A stretch of DNA of 64,000 nucleotides. It comes from Agrostemma githago (lineage: Eukaryota > Streptophyta > Magnoliopsida > Caryophyllales > Caryophyllaceae). The DNA is taken from assembly GCA_958450325.1 (NCBI GenBank), contig OY288251.1, positions 69,519,666 through 69,583,665 on the forward strand, read 5' to 3'. Made by a program: the position numbers and the translations under genes. Positions 34,101 to 46,623 of the stretch are shown one piece after another (within the stretch, counting starts at the first letter, position 1; every line of letters begins with the position of its first letter). The notes under the pieces are model-generated. The model saw only the letters and a program-made list of their open reading frames with translations, had not been told where the DNA came from and did not search any database.

Positions 34101-34550
34101 GCAATAAGAAAAAAAGGGATTAAATTAGGGAGAGTGGGAGATGATATAATAATAAGGTGGGATGGCGTTGTATAATGACATTTAATTTGCAAGCTAAGCT
34201 TTAACCAATTTGATTTGATAAGTTTAGTTTGTGTTTAATTAGGATGTGCCGTCTTATTCCCTCTAATCCCCTCTTCGCTTCGCTTGCCTTTTTCTTCCTT
34301 TTTCCTTGCTTTCTTAATTTGCTTTATTTCTTCCCTTGTCATAAACGCCATTACAGTATGTATATTATTCTCACTGGACTTCTATTCTTTAAACACTCTC
34401 ATCTTTTAGCATTTCTCGTGAATTATTAGTTGGCCCATCATCACCTTATTCTCTTATTTCATACGGTTTTGTATAAAGAATCACTAGTAGCATTCTTGTA
34501 ACTTTGCAGGCCTTCACTAGATTATTCTATTCACTACTACTGAGTATAAA
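31147..34550. other. Long AT-rich intergenic region
   Basis: No gene supported on either strand. The region is AT-rich with short low-complexity runs. A GC-rich patch with 'gaggctgaggctgaggc' lies at ~31750-31800. At 33650-33970 there are words (GCATATTGACCGAAATCTAC and similar) resembling the element at 50454-50890, so a decayed relative may be present. Confidence 0.4.
32580..32704. repeat. Tandem duplication, 59-bp period
   Basis: Two adjacent copies starting TTCATCTAGATCTATACAAT, differing at only a few positions, followed by the start of a third. Confidence 0.85.
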
Positions 34551-34559
34551 ACAAACAAT

Positions 34560-35140
34560 TCTAGAATCTTCTGTAGCACGAGCGAGTTTACGGGTCACCC
34601 CATCACATCAATGATATTTGTTATCTGTCCAAAACTAAAAATGGTCTGCTTCGACTGGTTTTCTGGAGTTAATCGCTTCAACAACATTTAGAGCGGCATT
34701 CGTTCTCCACTATGATGTATGTATGGTCTTGTCGCTTTGCTTCCTTCATTCCTTCTAAGATGACGATGACCTTCGCAATCTAAGGGTCACATAACAGGCT
34801 TCCTTACGTCTAATTGTAAATTCCCATAGGACCTGTCCTAGCCCCTCGCGTTCCGACGGACCCCGCCAATCCCCACACCCTGATCTTCCTTCGAACATGC
34901 ATCGACATTTAGCTTCACTTTACCTAGCTACCTCCGATGCCTTCCAACATTCCTCATTTGTGCCATCTGATCTTGAGCTTAGCTTGCTCCGTTCGCCTCA
35001 TGTTTCCCGCATCCTCTTCTTCTTCTTCTACTTCTTCTGTTACTGCCTCCGTCAATAGGTCACGAACCAGTCGAGCAACATCTTCCTGTCTCACCTGTTC
35101 ATTAGTACGGAGTATTAAATAGTTAAAAACAAACAAACTA
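34560..35140 (-). pseudogene. Decayed RNase H (RVT_3-like) retroelement fragment
   Basis: Minus-strand translation, across several stops and frame changes, gives VKLNVDAC, GVGIGG, EGMKEAK and YIIVENEC in the order and spacing of the RNase H-like domain that ends many plant LINE-type and 'RNase H protein' elements (normally VKLNVDGA, GxGxVIRD, EALAILEGLKLA, NIIVESDC). An acidic Glu-rich segment precedes it. No intact frame remains, so it is not a working gene. Assignment is from motif pattern only. Confidence 0.55.
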
Positions 35141-36241
35141 ATTTTGCATTTCTTCTAACTTTTTTTAACCTTTTTTTCTTTAGCAGTAAATTGATGACTT
35201 AAATAAAGAGTAGATATTTTCCGTATTATTACTCTATGTACGAAGTATTTGAATGTCCTATGCTAGACAACTGTGTTTCGTGCTTGTGTGTACGTATCAG
35301 CGTACAATTATTGATTTACATACTTGTGCACAATTAAGTTTTGGTAGTACCCGCAAAGCTCATTAATTTGTATTCCGCCTCTTCCAATTTAGTTTATATC
35401 ACACGACACACCATCATCCTCATTATTATTATTATTATCATTATTATCATTATCATGTAAATAATCTATCAGTACTTTATATGATCTGTTTTCTTAGGAA
35501 CCGCTGGTCATTAACATTAACTAATACACCACATACATTTTAATTTATTAGTTAATGAACCCTAGCTTTGTTGAAATTACAAAAGTAAGCTTTTTCTAGT
35601 TTCTAATGTACTCCTCAACCCCCCCACTAAAACCATGATGTCTAATGGAAAGAAAACATGTTTTGATTAACACTTAAAAAATCATCAAAAACTATGATTA
35701 ACGTAACGTCTCTCCAAAGATTCACTAAAACCCAAACTAATCTAAGCAAAATTGGGACTACTACTCCTACTATTATTATTATCATCATCTCATGACTACA
35801 CTCACACATTCACTGTGTATACCATTTATGCCCTCCATCTCCTTCCTCTCTCTTTCTCTCTCTTCTCTTCACCGACCCCACTCTTTTCACTTCACTCCCT
35901 CTCTTCCCCCTTCTCTTACCCAGATACTCACTTTTCCCCCTTCTAATTTCACCCCACCATCTCCCCTAATACTGTTAAATCTACTATTTTATACACCCTT
36001 TCTCCTCAGAAAACCACTGTAATTTCCTCCAAATCCCATCATTTTGTTCAATTTCTGGTGCTTTCAGGGTTGGATTCGGTAAATCTAGTGTAATTATTAT
36101 CTGGGTATCTTTCATTTTTGTGGGATTTCGTCAAAGTTTTGAGCTTTTTTAGGTTTTCATGGTGGAAGTTATAAGGGGGGTTTGACAATGTGAGAGGAAT
36201 TTCTTGGTTTTTTTTGGGAAGAGAAAAAAGGTGGGGGTTTG
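35141..36241 (+). promoter_or_regulatory. Promoter and 5' leader region of the QWRF2-like gene
   Basis: Intergenic up to ~35750, then a long CT-rich tract (~35838-35940), typical of plant core promoters and leaders. Two upstream ORFs precede the main start: 36159-36185 (eight codons, MVEVIRGV) and a start-stop ATGTGA at 36188-36193. Confidence 0.5.
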
Positions 36242-39200
36242 ATGATAATGGTGGCTGCCATTTCTAGTGTTTTGCCAGAAACAAAGGGTTCAACAGCAGC
36301 TTCACCTCAAAGAAGAACAAATCAAAACCCTGGAAATTCTAGGCCACCATTGTTGCCTTCTGAGAGAGAAAATGGAGTTCATCATCATCAACATAATAGT
36401 AATAATCTACAACAAAGAAGAAGGCCTAGAGCAAGGGAAGTTCCTTCAAGGTATATGTCTATGTCCCCTTCTTCTTCAAATAGTTTCAGTAGTACTGCTA
36501 CAACAAATACCACTAACACTACCAGTTCTACTTCTACTTCATCTACTTCTTCTTCATCTAGAAGGTTTCCTTCCCCTTCCCCTTCCCCTTCCCCTTCCCC
36601 TTCCCCCTCCCCTTTAGTGTCAAGGAATAGTGTTAGTAGTAGAGTTGGATGTGGCGGTGGCGGCAGTGGTGGTGTAAGTAGGAGTTCATCAACCCCTAGG
36701 AGGGCTCAGTCTGTTGATAGGAAGCGATCTGTGACTCCGAAGCCTGGTCCAGCAGTAGCCAATGCTGGTGAAATGTCAGCTGCTACTAAGTTTCTTGTGA
36801 CCTCTACTCGGAGTTTATCTGTGTCTTTTCAAGGGGAAGCCTTTTCGCTTCCGATTAGTAAGACTAAGGCTGTGAATCAGGGTGGTGGTGGTGGTGGTGG
36901 TGGTGCTAGAAAGGCTACGCCTGAGAGACGGAGGAGTACTCAAACTCCTTTGAGGGGGAAGGTTGATGGAGGAGGAGGAGGAGGTGGTGGTGGTGGAGGA
37001 GATGAGGTTGAGAGGTTGAATTCGAACTCTACGCCTGGTGATCAGCTGAGATGGCCTGCTAGAACTAGGCAATTTAATATGTTTTCGAGGAGTTTGGAAA
37101 GTTCCAACAATGAGAGTAAGGAGTATCTTGGATCTAGTGTCGTGGCTAGGGCTTTGCATGATTCTTTGTTGGATGAGAGTAGAAGGGCATCTTTTGATGG
37201 GATATTGAACATTGATTCAAGGAATGGTGATGTTTTGAATGGGGTTGGGGGTCCCACCGACGTCAATTCAGTGAATGACTCTTCAGTGCCTTCTGATCTC
37301 ACTGCGTCGGATTCGGACAGTGTTTCTTCGGGGAGTTCCGGAGCACGGGAGATGAATGGCGGGTCCCATGTTCGAGGTGGGCCCCGTGGGATTGTGGACT
37401 CGGCGAGGTTTTGGCAGGAGACTAATATGCGGTTGAGACGCCTGCAGGATCCTGGGTTAGGGTTGTCATCAAGTCCCTCAAAGTTTGTTGCTCCTCCAAA
37501 GTTGGGTCAGTCAAGGAAGTTCAGTGATGGGCCCATGGCATCTCCCAGGACGATGTCATCACCAATACGGGGAGCTGTTAGGTCAGCATCACCTAGTAAG
37601 CTGATCAGTCCTTCAGCAGCAGCATCACCTATGAGGGGTCTTAGTCCATCTCGTGGGCGAAATTCCATTGGTGGGCCCATGTGTGGTAGTCCTTGGGACG
37701 CACCGTCTGTTCTCAGCTTTGCTGTTGATGTTCGGAGAGGGAAGGTAGGAGAGAACCGAATTGTTGATGCCCACCATTTGAGACTTCTTTATAACAGACA
37801 CTTGCAGTGGCGCTTTGTAAATGCTAGAGCAGATACTGCCTTGTCGATGCAAAGAAGAAATGCCGAGGTATGATGCCCTTATCCCTGCATTCTTCTTTCA
37901 AGATTATGTCTGCGGTTATTTAGCAATTTTTACAGATTCTATATCTGTCTTTTTGATGGATTTTTCAATTTGCGTGTGGATATTTCTAACTAAATAACCA
38001 TCAATGTCTTTCCTTAAAGTGATATCTTAGTAGATAGAGTATTTTGTATTGAATCTCCTCAATGCAAAAAGAAGTTCAATGAGCTTAATATTTCATAGTT
38101 TATACGTAATGAAGTTGACTGCAATAAATTGGATCCACACTGTAAAGTTATGGAAAGAGAGCTTAATTTCCTGTGTTTGTGCGATCTTTTTTAGTTACTT
38201 TAGAACTCCTGCGTGGGGTAAAGCAACTACAAAACCACAAACATGTTTGTCTTCTCGATTGTTAGCGGGAGTTGCATTGAATTTTTATATGCAACTTAAA
38301 TAGAGTGGGGTTGTTAGTCCATATTGGAATACTTAACAATTGTCAATTCAGTGGTTGTCACTTTTAGAAGTTGGTGCCCATAAAAAGCATACGGGGTCAT
38401 CACGAGCAACAATTAAAAGAGATTGCTTAAGCATAATAAATAGGTTGATTACAACAAGATTTCAATCTTGTTTTTCAGTTACCAACCACTGTATGATATA
38501 AGCTACGGTTTAGGGTGCGTTTGGATAGAGGGATTTGGAGGGAAAGGGAGGGGAGGGATTTGGAGGGAGGTGAATTCCTTTGTTTTGTTATCAAAATGAA
38601 TGTGGAGGGATATGGAAGGAGGGAAAATGGATCCAGGCATAATGTTTGCCTTCCAAAAATGGAAAGATTTGGAGGGGAAATGGATCCCTCCATTCCGTCC
38701 TCTTCCATTTCCGTTCTCTCGTTCTCCTTCCTCTCCTATTTATCTAATCCAAACAAGGCGTTAAAGATGTGCATAGTGCTAGTCAAAGGCTGTGGCTGTG
38801 AGTAACCCTTGCCCTTATGAGTTTCTTTGAGGCCTTTTGCCCGTGTGTATTTTGTAGTCATTTGGCTTCACCCTTTATTTGGATGGAGGGATTGGAATGG
38901 AAAGGAAAGGAAAGGGTATGATTTCCTATATTTGATTACCAAAGTGGAATTGAAGATATCTAGAGGGATGGAAAGGGAATCCCTCTATTTCCTTCTTGTT
39001 AGACAAACTTAAAACTCTGAAACATAGGAAATGTTTGAAGTAAAAAACTCTTTTGCTCTATTTCCCTTCCCCCTTTCCTCCCTTTCCCATCCCTATATTT
39101 CGTTTCCTCCTCTTCCCTCCACATTTATGTTCAAAATAATCCTTAGCTTAAAATCGAGCAGTATGGGAAACTTAAGATATGTATATGGGGCATGATGCTG

Positions 39201-42200
39201 GAAGTTTCTATGGGAGAGGCTTTCATGCTCTCATACTGTTAGCTTAGTCCATCCTGTTGTAATCGTAGTTAATCTTGATTTTGAAACTTGCTCTCTAATC
39301 GGTCGTAGCCTAAACTTGATAGTCGTGTTATGAATGCAGACAATAGTGAATAGTGCATCAAAATGTCGCGCTGATAACCTTCAAACCTTAATAATTTTAT
39401 CATATTGTGGTGTTGCCGCGGTATTTAAAATCACGGGAGGCATGGTTGTATTAACACAACATTCAGAGCGGCAAGAATCTTGTTGGCTCCTATACCTGCA
39501 TAATGCTCCTATTCTGCTTTTGATTTCATTCGTATATTTGGTATTTTCGGGATCTTCATGTAAGAGAACGTCCTATGAGTGGGAAATGGAGGATTTAACC
39601 AAGCTTATTGCTAGTTTGGAAATTTTGCAATTATTGACAAAGCATCAATTTGAGTATGGAAGGGAGATTATTCAGTGATATCTAGCTGTAAATCTTTTCT
39701 AAAGTTCATTATTAATTCTGTTTCCTCTCTTCAGTTTCATCCCAAACTACATTTGGAGATCTAAAGCCCTACTTGAAGTATAATAATCCTTTTTGGCCTT
39801 TGGCGTCGTGGAAAGTAAAATACTTCGACAAGTTACCTTGATGTTGACATCAAACATGTTAAAACTGAAATATGGTGCGGATTAGTTTCTCTTGCTCCCC
39901 ATTGTATAAGGCCGCTTGGGGGGAGGGTTCAATTATCTTCTTAATATGATTGGAAGCAGCTGTGTTTACGTAAGAGAAGTCCTTTGGCGGTGAAGTTGTT
40001 CTTTATGTTTTTAAAACAAAAGTGCCCTTTTCTTAGCTTTGTTCACCCAACTAAATCCAACTGTCCATTTCCTATATTCCCTATAAAGTATAGTATAAAT
40101 AAATCCTTGGCTAGAAATGTGGGGACGATCTGAAGTTTCATTAATAATAACTCCATGTGAATCATTACTTATTCTTCTCTTGGAGATTGATCGTGGCATA
40201 AATTGAATGAAAGTGATCTTATGTAGCAGATGATCAACTATAGTTTGATTTGTCTAAAAGTCAACACAATTGTTTTTTTGTTCTTTTATTCTTTTTTTTT
40301 GAAGACGATTGTTTTAAAAAAAATTCTTGGATAAGGTTGATTATCCCGTTTTCTAAATTTGTGCGAGAACCTGGACCTTCTGTTCAGAGCTGGACTTCAA
40401 GGGATCTTTTAGACATGCTTATTCGTTAAATTGTTAAATCTCTTTAACTCCATCAAGTAGAATTTAATAAGATCAGACTGTTATAATGGGTGGCTGACAT
40501 TTTATATGTTGTGTGTAGAGATGTGTATCTGCTTCTTGTGATTTTTATGGTGTCTATTAGCGTGGCAATATCTCAAATTTGAAATTAGATTATCTTGGTT
40601 TTTGCAGAAGAATCTATGGAACGCATGGATAACCATAACTGCTCTACGCGATTCTGTCAGACTCAAAAGAACACAAGTGCAGCTGCTAAGGCAGAAAATG
40701 AAATTGACTTCTATCCTTCGGGGACAAGTAAGAACTCATCTTAACCGCACTGTATTCTTACTTCATAATACATTTTTCATTTTATTTTCGAGTGCCAGTG
40801 CACCTAGAATCTATTCTACCTTCACCGCCTTGATGTCTAGTCCAATTAGGCATAAGATAAATTATTGGTTAATTTTGCACGTAGACGTCCCACATTAACT
40901 TGTCCATAGGAAAAGACACGATAAAAGCTACTGTAGTACTTCGATATGAGTTTTGTTTTGTTTGAAGTCTGGGGTGTCAACACAATGTGCTTGTAGTAGT
41001 ATCTTCGTCTTAAGGGGATTTTTCTTTGACGGCAGATAATATATTTGGAGGAGTGGGCCCTGCTAGACGACGATCATTCTTGTTCTCTGCATGGAGCTAT
41101 TGAATCTTTGAAGGCCAGCACTCTCCGCCTTCCTGTCGTTGGAGGAGCAACTGTATGTTGTTGCATTTAATATACAAGTTCATGAAGGATGGTTACCTAT
41201 AAGCTTTGAAACAATCAGTCATTATATTATGTTTTAACAGGCTGATGTCCAGAGCGTGAAGGAAGCAGTAAGATCTGCTGTTGATGTGATACAGGCAATG
41301 ACCTCCTCGACGTGCTCTGTATTGTCAAAGGTATGATTTCTACGTGCCCTTAGTTCTACCTAGTTGTTCACTTTCAAAGCAAATGATCAAAATGGGGAAG
41401 ACGACAACTTTGGGCCTTCAGCAAATCTATTTAATCGTAGATGTTTGAATGGACTTGCAAGTCTGAGATATAATATGAGTAGTATAACAAGAATGTAGTT
41501 TGGCAGTTAGGTTACCTCAACTCTTCAGATCATCTCATACTCTCATGTATCGTACTAGACACCCAGACTTGGGTATGAGGCCTAGACACTTGATTTTTTT
41601 TCAAATAAAAACATAAACAATTCTTCAGAAAATGGTAATGTTACAATTGGTAATGGGCCTGTAATCCTGTATCGGATGCTTCTAACCGTTTCTATCAGCA
41701 CAGATTGCGAGCGAGTATGTATATAGATATTAAGAGTCGAAGTAACATAGTAAATGAGTATTAGCCTTCGAAAGTTGTAAAATTCGTCTTGAGCAGTTCC
41801 CTATCTTTAGACTGTTGGAAACTACTCAAAGAGATTGAATGCTTTCATTCATATGTTGACTCAAGATCTCCTGTCGGATTGAGTTGGAGATTCCTGATTG
41901 CATTACTGCAGCATAACGCATTTCAGTAGATTATATTGGCTGAGTAGTCTCTATTTGCTATATTACCTGAGGTAATCGCAATGTTACATGATCTGTAGGT
42001 AGAAGAGGTGAATTCTTTGATGACTGAACTCTCAAGGGTTACTGCGAAAGAAAGAAACTCACTGCAAAAATGCAAAGAAGTATTGTCCATGCTATCAGCC
42101 ATGCAGGTTACATTTTTTTTTCCTTGATTAACACTCGATAATAAACATCATCTTATTTCGCATCTCTTTGAACCGTACGTTTGTCTGTCAGGTGAAAGAT

Positions 42201-42251
42201 TGTAGCTTGAGGACGCACATATTACAGCTTAACCGCTCACCATTAGCCTGA
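36242..42251 (+). CDS. QWRF2: QWRF motif-containing protein, QWRF2-like
   Basis: Six exons: 36242-37867, 40608-40727, 41036-41152, 41241-41330, 41999-42106 and 42192-42251; GT-AG introns; 706 residues. The N-terminal half is Ser/Pro/Gly-rich, basic and low-complexity (a PSPSPS run, two Gly runs) with conserved patches RRAQSVDRKR, AATKFLVTSTRSLSVSFQG, SARFWQETNMRLRRLQDPG and RLLYNRHLQWRFVNARAD, which carries the diagnostic QWRF (residues 522-525). The C-terminal half (exons 2-6) is helical and matches Arabidopsis QWRF2 to its end (CSLRTHILQLNRSP). QWRF proteins, including augmin subunit 8/EDE1 relatives and SCO3, bind microtubules; QWRF1 and QWRF2 act in floral organ growth and fertility. ATG 36248 (MVAAISS) matches the QWRF2 start better than 36242. 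Intron 1 is 2.7 kb and holds a Tourist MITE. Confidence 0.95.
38513..38760. mobile_element. Tourist (PIF/Harbinger) MITE in QWRF2 intron 1 (248 bp)
   Basis: Flanked by TTA on both sides (38510-38512, 38761-38763). Left end GGGTGCGTTTGGATAGAGG, right end reverse-complemented CGCCTTGTTTGGATTAGAT. The interior is purine-rich (GGAGGGA words). A less complete relative may lie at ~38860-39140. Confidence 0.75.
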
Positions 42252-42715
42252 CAACAACAGTATCAACTATCAACGTGTCTCTAGAACTAATCTCGGACTT
42301 AACGATCTCTTTTTAAAAACAAAGGCTAACACACAACACGAAACCATCTTCTTCTGCGATGGGATTGGGACGGAATGGGAATATGGGACGGTATAGGGAG
42401 GTGACAAAGATTAATGAAGGTGGATTTGGGGATTGATAATTTAGGGTTTTTTCTCGAATAGCAAATTGTTTTTGATCTGCTAAGGGTGTGTCTCTGTGTT
42501 CTATCTAAGTTAGTAGTCAGTCTGCTTCCTCGTTGTAACCGCGATTTCGTTTATTTTGTGCATTTCTTGTAAGGGAAACAATGATGGATGTAAATAGTGT
42601 AAGTTCTGAGTTACCTATGGCTATTAGTTACTCCCCTCTGCTCCATTTATCACTTCCTTCCTTTCCTTTTCATTCCTTTTTACCATTGTTTTCCAAGTAT
42701 CGCTCAATGTTTCTC
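42252..42715. other. 3' flank of the QWRF2-like gene
   Basis: Probable 3' UTR, then intergenic DNA. No gene seen. Confidence 0.4.
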
Positions 42716-42825
42716 ATAAGTCATAATGGTTAAAACGAAGATACCTCAGTATAATAGGTCTCAAGTTCGATCCCCTCCCAGTTATCGTAATATGACTAAA
42801 TGTGTGCTTCGTTGAAAAAAAAAAA
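42716..42825 (+). mobile_element. SINE with 13-bp target duplication
   Basis: Perfect duplication CTCAATGTTTCTC at 42703-42715 and 42826-42838. Between them lie an A-box-like CATAATGGTTAAAAC, a B-box-like CTCAAGTTCGATCCCC, and the 3' end GCTTCGTTGA plus poly(A). Same family as 55114-55234. Confidence 0.9.
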
Positions 42826-42838
42826 CTCAATGTTTCTC

Positions 42839-43273
42839 GGAAAAGGGAGACATTAACATTTTTATTATATTTTGCTCTCAAAGTTTCCAACTTTTTAATT
42901 ATACGGAGTATATTTTAATAAAAGTGGAACTAGGGATAAAAACGATCATTCTTCTAGGATATATGGAGTGTTGTCAACACAAACATATCTATTGTAAGAT
43001 TAAAACGGGTCAAGCGTGCAAAATATAATCTGACTACCAAGAAAATACTTGGAAAATTATGGAAGAATAATTTCTCCCCCTCCTTCCTTCCTTCCCTCTT
43101 CCTATATCATCCAAGCAAATGAAGGGTATATGCTCAACTTTTTAGATCAGAAGTGAAAATGACATAAAGTTCTGGACATGCTACTGTTTCCTTCTAATAA
43201 TAAAGACCTAAACAATCTTGTTACAGTATCAAAATCAGAAGAAAAAAAGGGCTATAACTCAGGATCAGGAATG
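42839..43273. other. Intergenic / 3' flank of the NPY-like gene
   Basis: No gene seen; carries one TACGGAGTA motif near 42902. The right end should hold the NPY-like 3' UTR. Confidence 0.4.
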
Positions 43274-46200
43274 CTATGACACAGAATTCCTCCTGTTTTT
43301 CAAAGAAACAGATTTCCCATCATCGTGATTCTCCGATGAATCTGACCCGCTTGTCTCACAACTTCCATTCTTAGAAGACCACATCTTCGAAAATATCTTC
43401 TTCGTCATTAGCAACCCTTTAGTTTTATGAAAGCTGACACTTTTCTCGCTTGCCTTTCTCTCCAGCTTTAAAGCTGCAAGCTCACTCTTCAGGGAATTCA
43501 GTTCCTCGACTGTGGCGACAGCATCCCAATCTTCATCAGCATTAGGAGTCGATCTGGAGCTTCGCTGAGACCCACTGGTCAGGTCCCGGATGCTCTTTGG
43601 TAGGTCAGGTGTGCTTGTTCCCGATGTGGCTGAAGCTCGAACCTGCTCAAAGAAGAGCACCTGAACGATCACCCTCATTGGTAGCCTCTCGTTCTGTACA
43701 GCATGCATGCATGCATCTACTGACAGCTTCTTACAGTCCATCAGGCGGCATATTCGCTTTCTTTCACTCTTGTTAGTATCTGGGTGCTCCTGCATTTTTA
43801 GGCACATCATTAGGATTTTTGTTGACGAGAAATTAAACGGCCAAGTTTCTTTTTTGGGTGCAAGGGAGCCAAAAGGGCAATATAGATGCTAATGAGTTAG
43901 AGCCTGAAATTACGAGTAGCACCTGTGATGACATTACCAACTAAACTAGTTGGCATCGGCAGATTCTTGATAGACTGTCTCATAAAAGAATTTGTGAAAA
44001 AGGAACGAAAGACGATTGATTACCTTGAGGTACGTATCAATGGCGCGGTATAGAGCATCATGCCCAGGCCTTGAAATACCAGAAAGCATCTCAGCAAGTC
44101 CAGTAAACTTCGACACAGGAAGATTAGGATCTTTGGCGATTGCAGCAAGGTAACCATCAATGATCTTAGCCACCATAAGCTTTGACGCTTCCGACAGTAT
44201 CCCACCGAGTTGGTTTACTTCATGACCTTCATCTCCCTCCAATGATTGAATCTCACAAATTCGATGTCGATTCAAAAATTCATACACTATGTTCTGTACA
44301 ATATCAACATCATACTTCAGAGTTTCTCCTTCTGGTGCGCCGATCAAAAGATCACTCACAGTCGCCTGCTCTAGCTGATGTCCTATTCTCTTAACCAACT
44401 CTTTTTTGGCCGGTTCTCCTGAGTTCACCAATATGGCTGCTTTCAGCAATTTCAGCAAGAAACTACAGGACACACAGCCTTTCTCTGCAGGAAGCAGGCA
44501 GATGATGGTGTCGACAATGAGTCGATAATTTGTGAGCTCACTTGAGTGGGTCCCACCTTTAACCATACTCGGAAACTGTCGATAAGCATAAGCTTTTAAA
44601 GCTTCTCCAATCACTTCATCACATATTACACCTTTGCTTTTGATAGCTTGTAAGACCCTCCTATACAAATCAGCCTCGATCTCACACAAATCCTCAACCC
44701 ACCAATCCTTTGGTACCACTTTGTAGTTCCGCACACCAGTGTGGTGAGTTTGATCACTAATCCCATTTTCCTCGGGGAGCTTTTTACGGTTGTAAGTGTA
44801 AGACCAGTCGACGTCTGCAGGATCAACAGCAGCTTTGGAAGCAATAGAGTCAATGCAGTGGGTGATCAGTTTCAAATCTTCAGACCATGGAAGCATAGCC
44901 TTGGTTGTCTGTAAAACGATGATGGAGTCCTTCCAGCTTCGAAAAATGACTGAATTCAGAAAGACGTCGATCTTGTATGCAAGATTGCCTTTTTCCATGG
45001 TTTCTTGCATCCCGAGATACTCAGCTGCACATCGAATGGCAACTACATTATGCGCATTCAATGTAACAACCATTCCGTAGCAGAACTTGGCACATGTCTC
45101 GAAAGCAGCGGGCCCTCCTGGAATGTCTGGAATGATCACTTCATCAATGCTCTGTTCGTTTGTGCTCGCAACCAATTTTTGCAAGCAGGAAGACTTGGAG
45201 AGTAGAGGAAACTGCGAAGTCAATCAAACCAAACTTTTAGTATTTACTCATCAAACCAAAGTTGTAGGAGAAACAAGAGAAAAAAGAACGAGGCCCACGC
45301 TCATATGAGCGTGCTAGCCTGAATAGGAAATATAGCAAATTGGTTTTAATGCCCCAAAAATACAAAAGTAGTGAATCAGAACGAATTAAGAAATGACATA
45401 TCTGAAAGAAAACACATACAAAAAAGTTGCTCCTACAAACTTTTTACTGTCATTTGGAACTATCTTTTACCATGCAATAATTTTGTATCTTCAACTACAG
45501 TATAATCATTAGCACATCCTATTTTGAGTTAAACCAAGTCAATCAACAGACAAAAAGTCGAAAACCTTGCTTTGTTATAATACTGCATCTATAAGAATAC
45601 TAACTGGCCATACAAGATGCGTGAAAATACACATGAAGATGCTTAATCTGTAGCCTAATCAATACTTAAAGTCACTGCAGCAGTGCAACTACAAAAATAT
45701 AATCGACATGTAAGTAAAGGACGTTAGTACGTTACAATATGTAAATGAAAATCATAGAATACATGTAACAATATGCCAGCCAAATTTGTCGAAGGAAGTA
45801 AAAAAAAGGTTGAACAATTCGAATACATGTGTTACCTTGTGCAGATAAAATTTCACTTCTCCAACATTGACAATGATATCAGTAGCAAGCTCGGAGGCCA
45901 CATACCTACGCAGACATATATATCGAGTTAATAACAGTACAAAATATTAAGAGGCAAAAGTGAAGCTGCATCATCTAACACGGATAACTTCGATAAACTA
46001 GTAAATACGAGTAACTGCCAAGTATCACCATGTCATGGCAGTAAATTTTAGCTTTGAAAACACATACTCTTATAAAAGATGAAAGTATTTGATTGGGGAT
46101 TTATTTCTCAATAATAACCAATGGTCAACTTCGGATCAAATGTCTAAGCATACACAAATAGCCCAATGGACTTTCGATAAAGATAGTGATAGTTGATCAG

Positions 46201-46623
46201 ATCTTTAGAAAGTGTCAAAGAGGCCAAATACTATACCATAATTCGAAAAAACAAAATAGTGTTCACGACAAGTGACATCGACTTTAAACCTCACTACCCG
46301 CTAAAAGATTAACCTTTGTCAGAAAAATCAATGAAGAGAACTTCCCACAAGTGACATCTTTAGATTTCATCACAAGTACTGCCTCCGTTAAAAGGTAAAA
46401 AATTGGCTGAGACGGAAAAAGGGCTATTAAACTACCCGAAAGGTACCCATATGATGATGCAAGACAGACTAATAGAGAACTTAAAAGAGCAAATGAGCAG
46501 CACAGAAGGAAAGTAGAACTAAAAGCAGCTTAAATGCAGTCGTTGAGCTCGAACATCTTACCTGACATTGTTATCTTGACTTTGAAATGTATCGGGCTTT
46601 GACCCAAGCTTCATAAACTTCAT
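43274..46623 (-). CDS. NPY-type NPH3/RPT2-like BTB protein
   Basis: Four exons: 46562-46623, 45836-45905, 44024-45211 and 43274-43789; GT-AG introns; 611 residues. The start MKFMKLGSKPDTFQ is diagnostic of the NPY/NRL group. Domain order: BTB/POZ from ~20 (YVASELATDIIVNVGEVKFY, HKFPLLSKSSCLQKL, AKFCYGMVVTLNAHN), linker with WSYTYNRKK, NPH3 domain from DWWVEDL (~213) through ERLPMRVIVQVLFFEQ (~490), then a short coiled coil (SLKSELAALKLERK) and a Ser-rich tail ending RRNSVS. Similarity from memory is highest to Arabidopsis NPY2-NPY5. NPY proteins work at the plasma membrane with AGC kinases (PID/WAGs) in auxin-dependent organogenesis and gravitropism, and the RRxS tail fits phosphorylation by AGC kinases. 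The exact orthologue cannot be told. Confidence 0.94.

Noticed and set aside
35752..36022. Ser/Leu/Pro-rich frames upstream of QWRF2
   Set aside because: Products of the CT-rich promoter/leader tract, not genes.
36267..36617. Leu-rich plus-strand frame in QWRF2 exon 1
   Set aside because: Frame-shifted shadow of the low-complexity Ser/Pro coding sequence.
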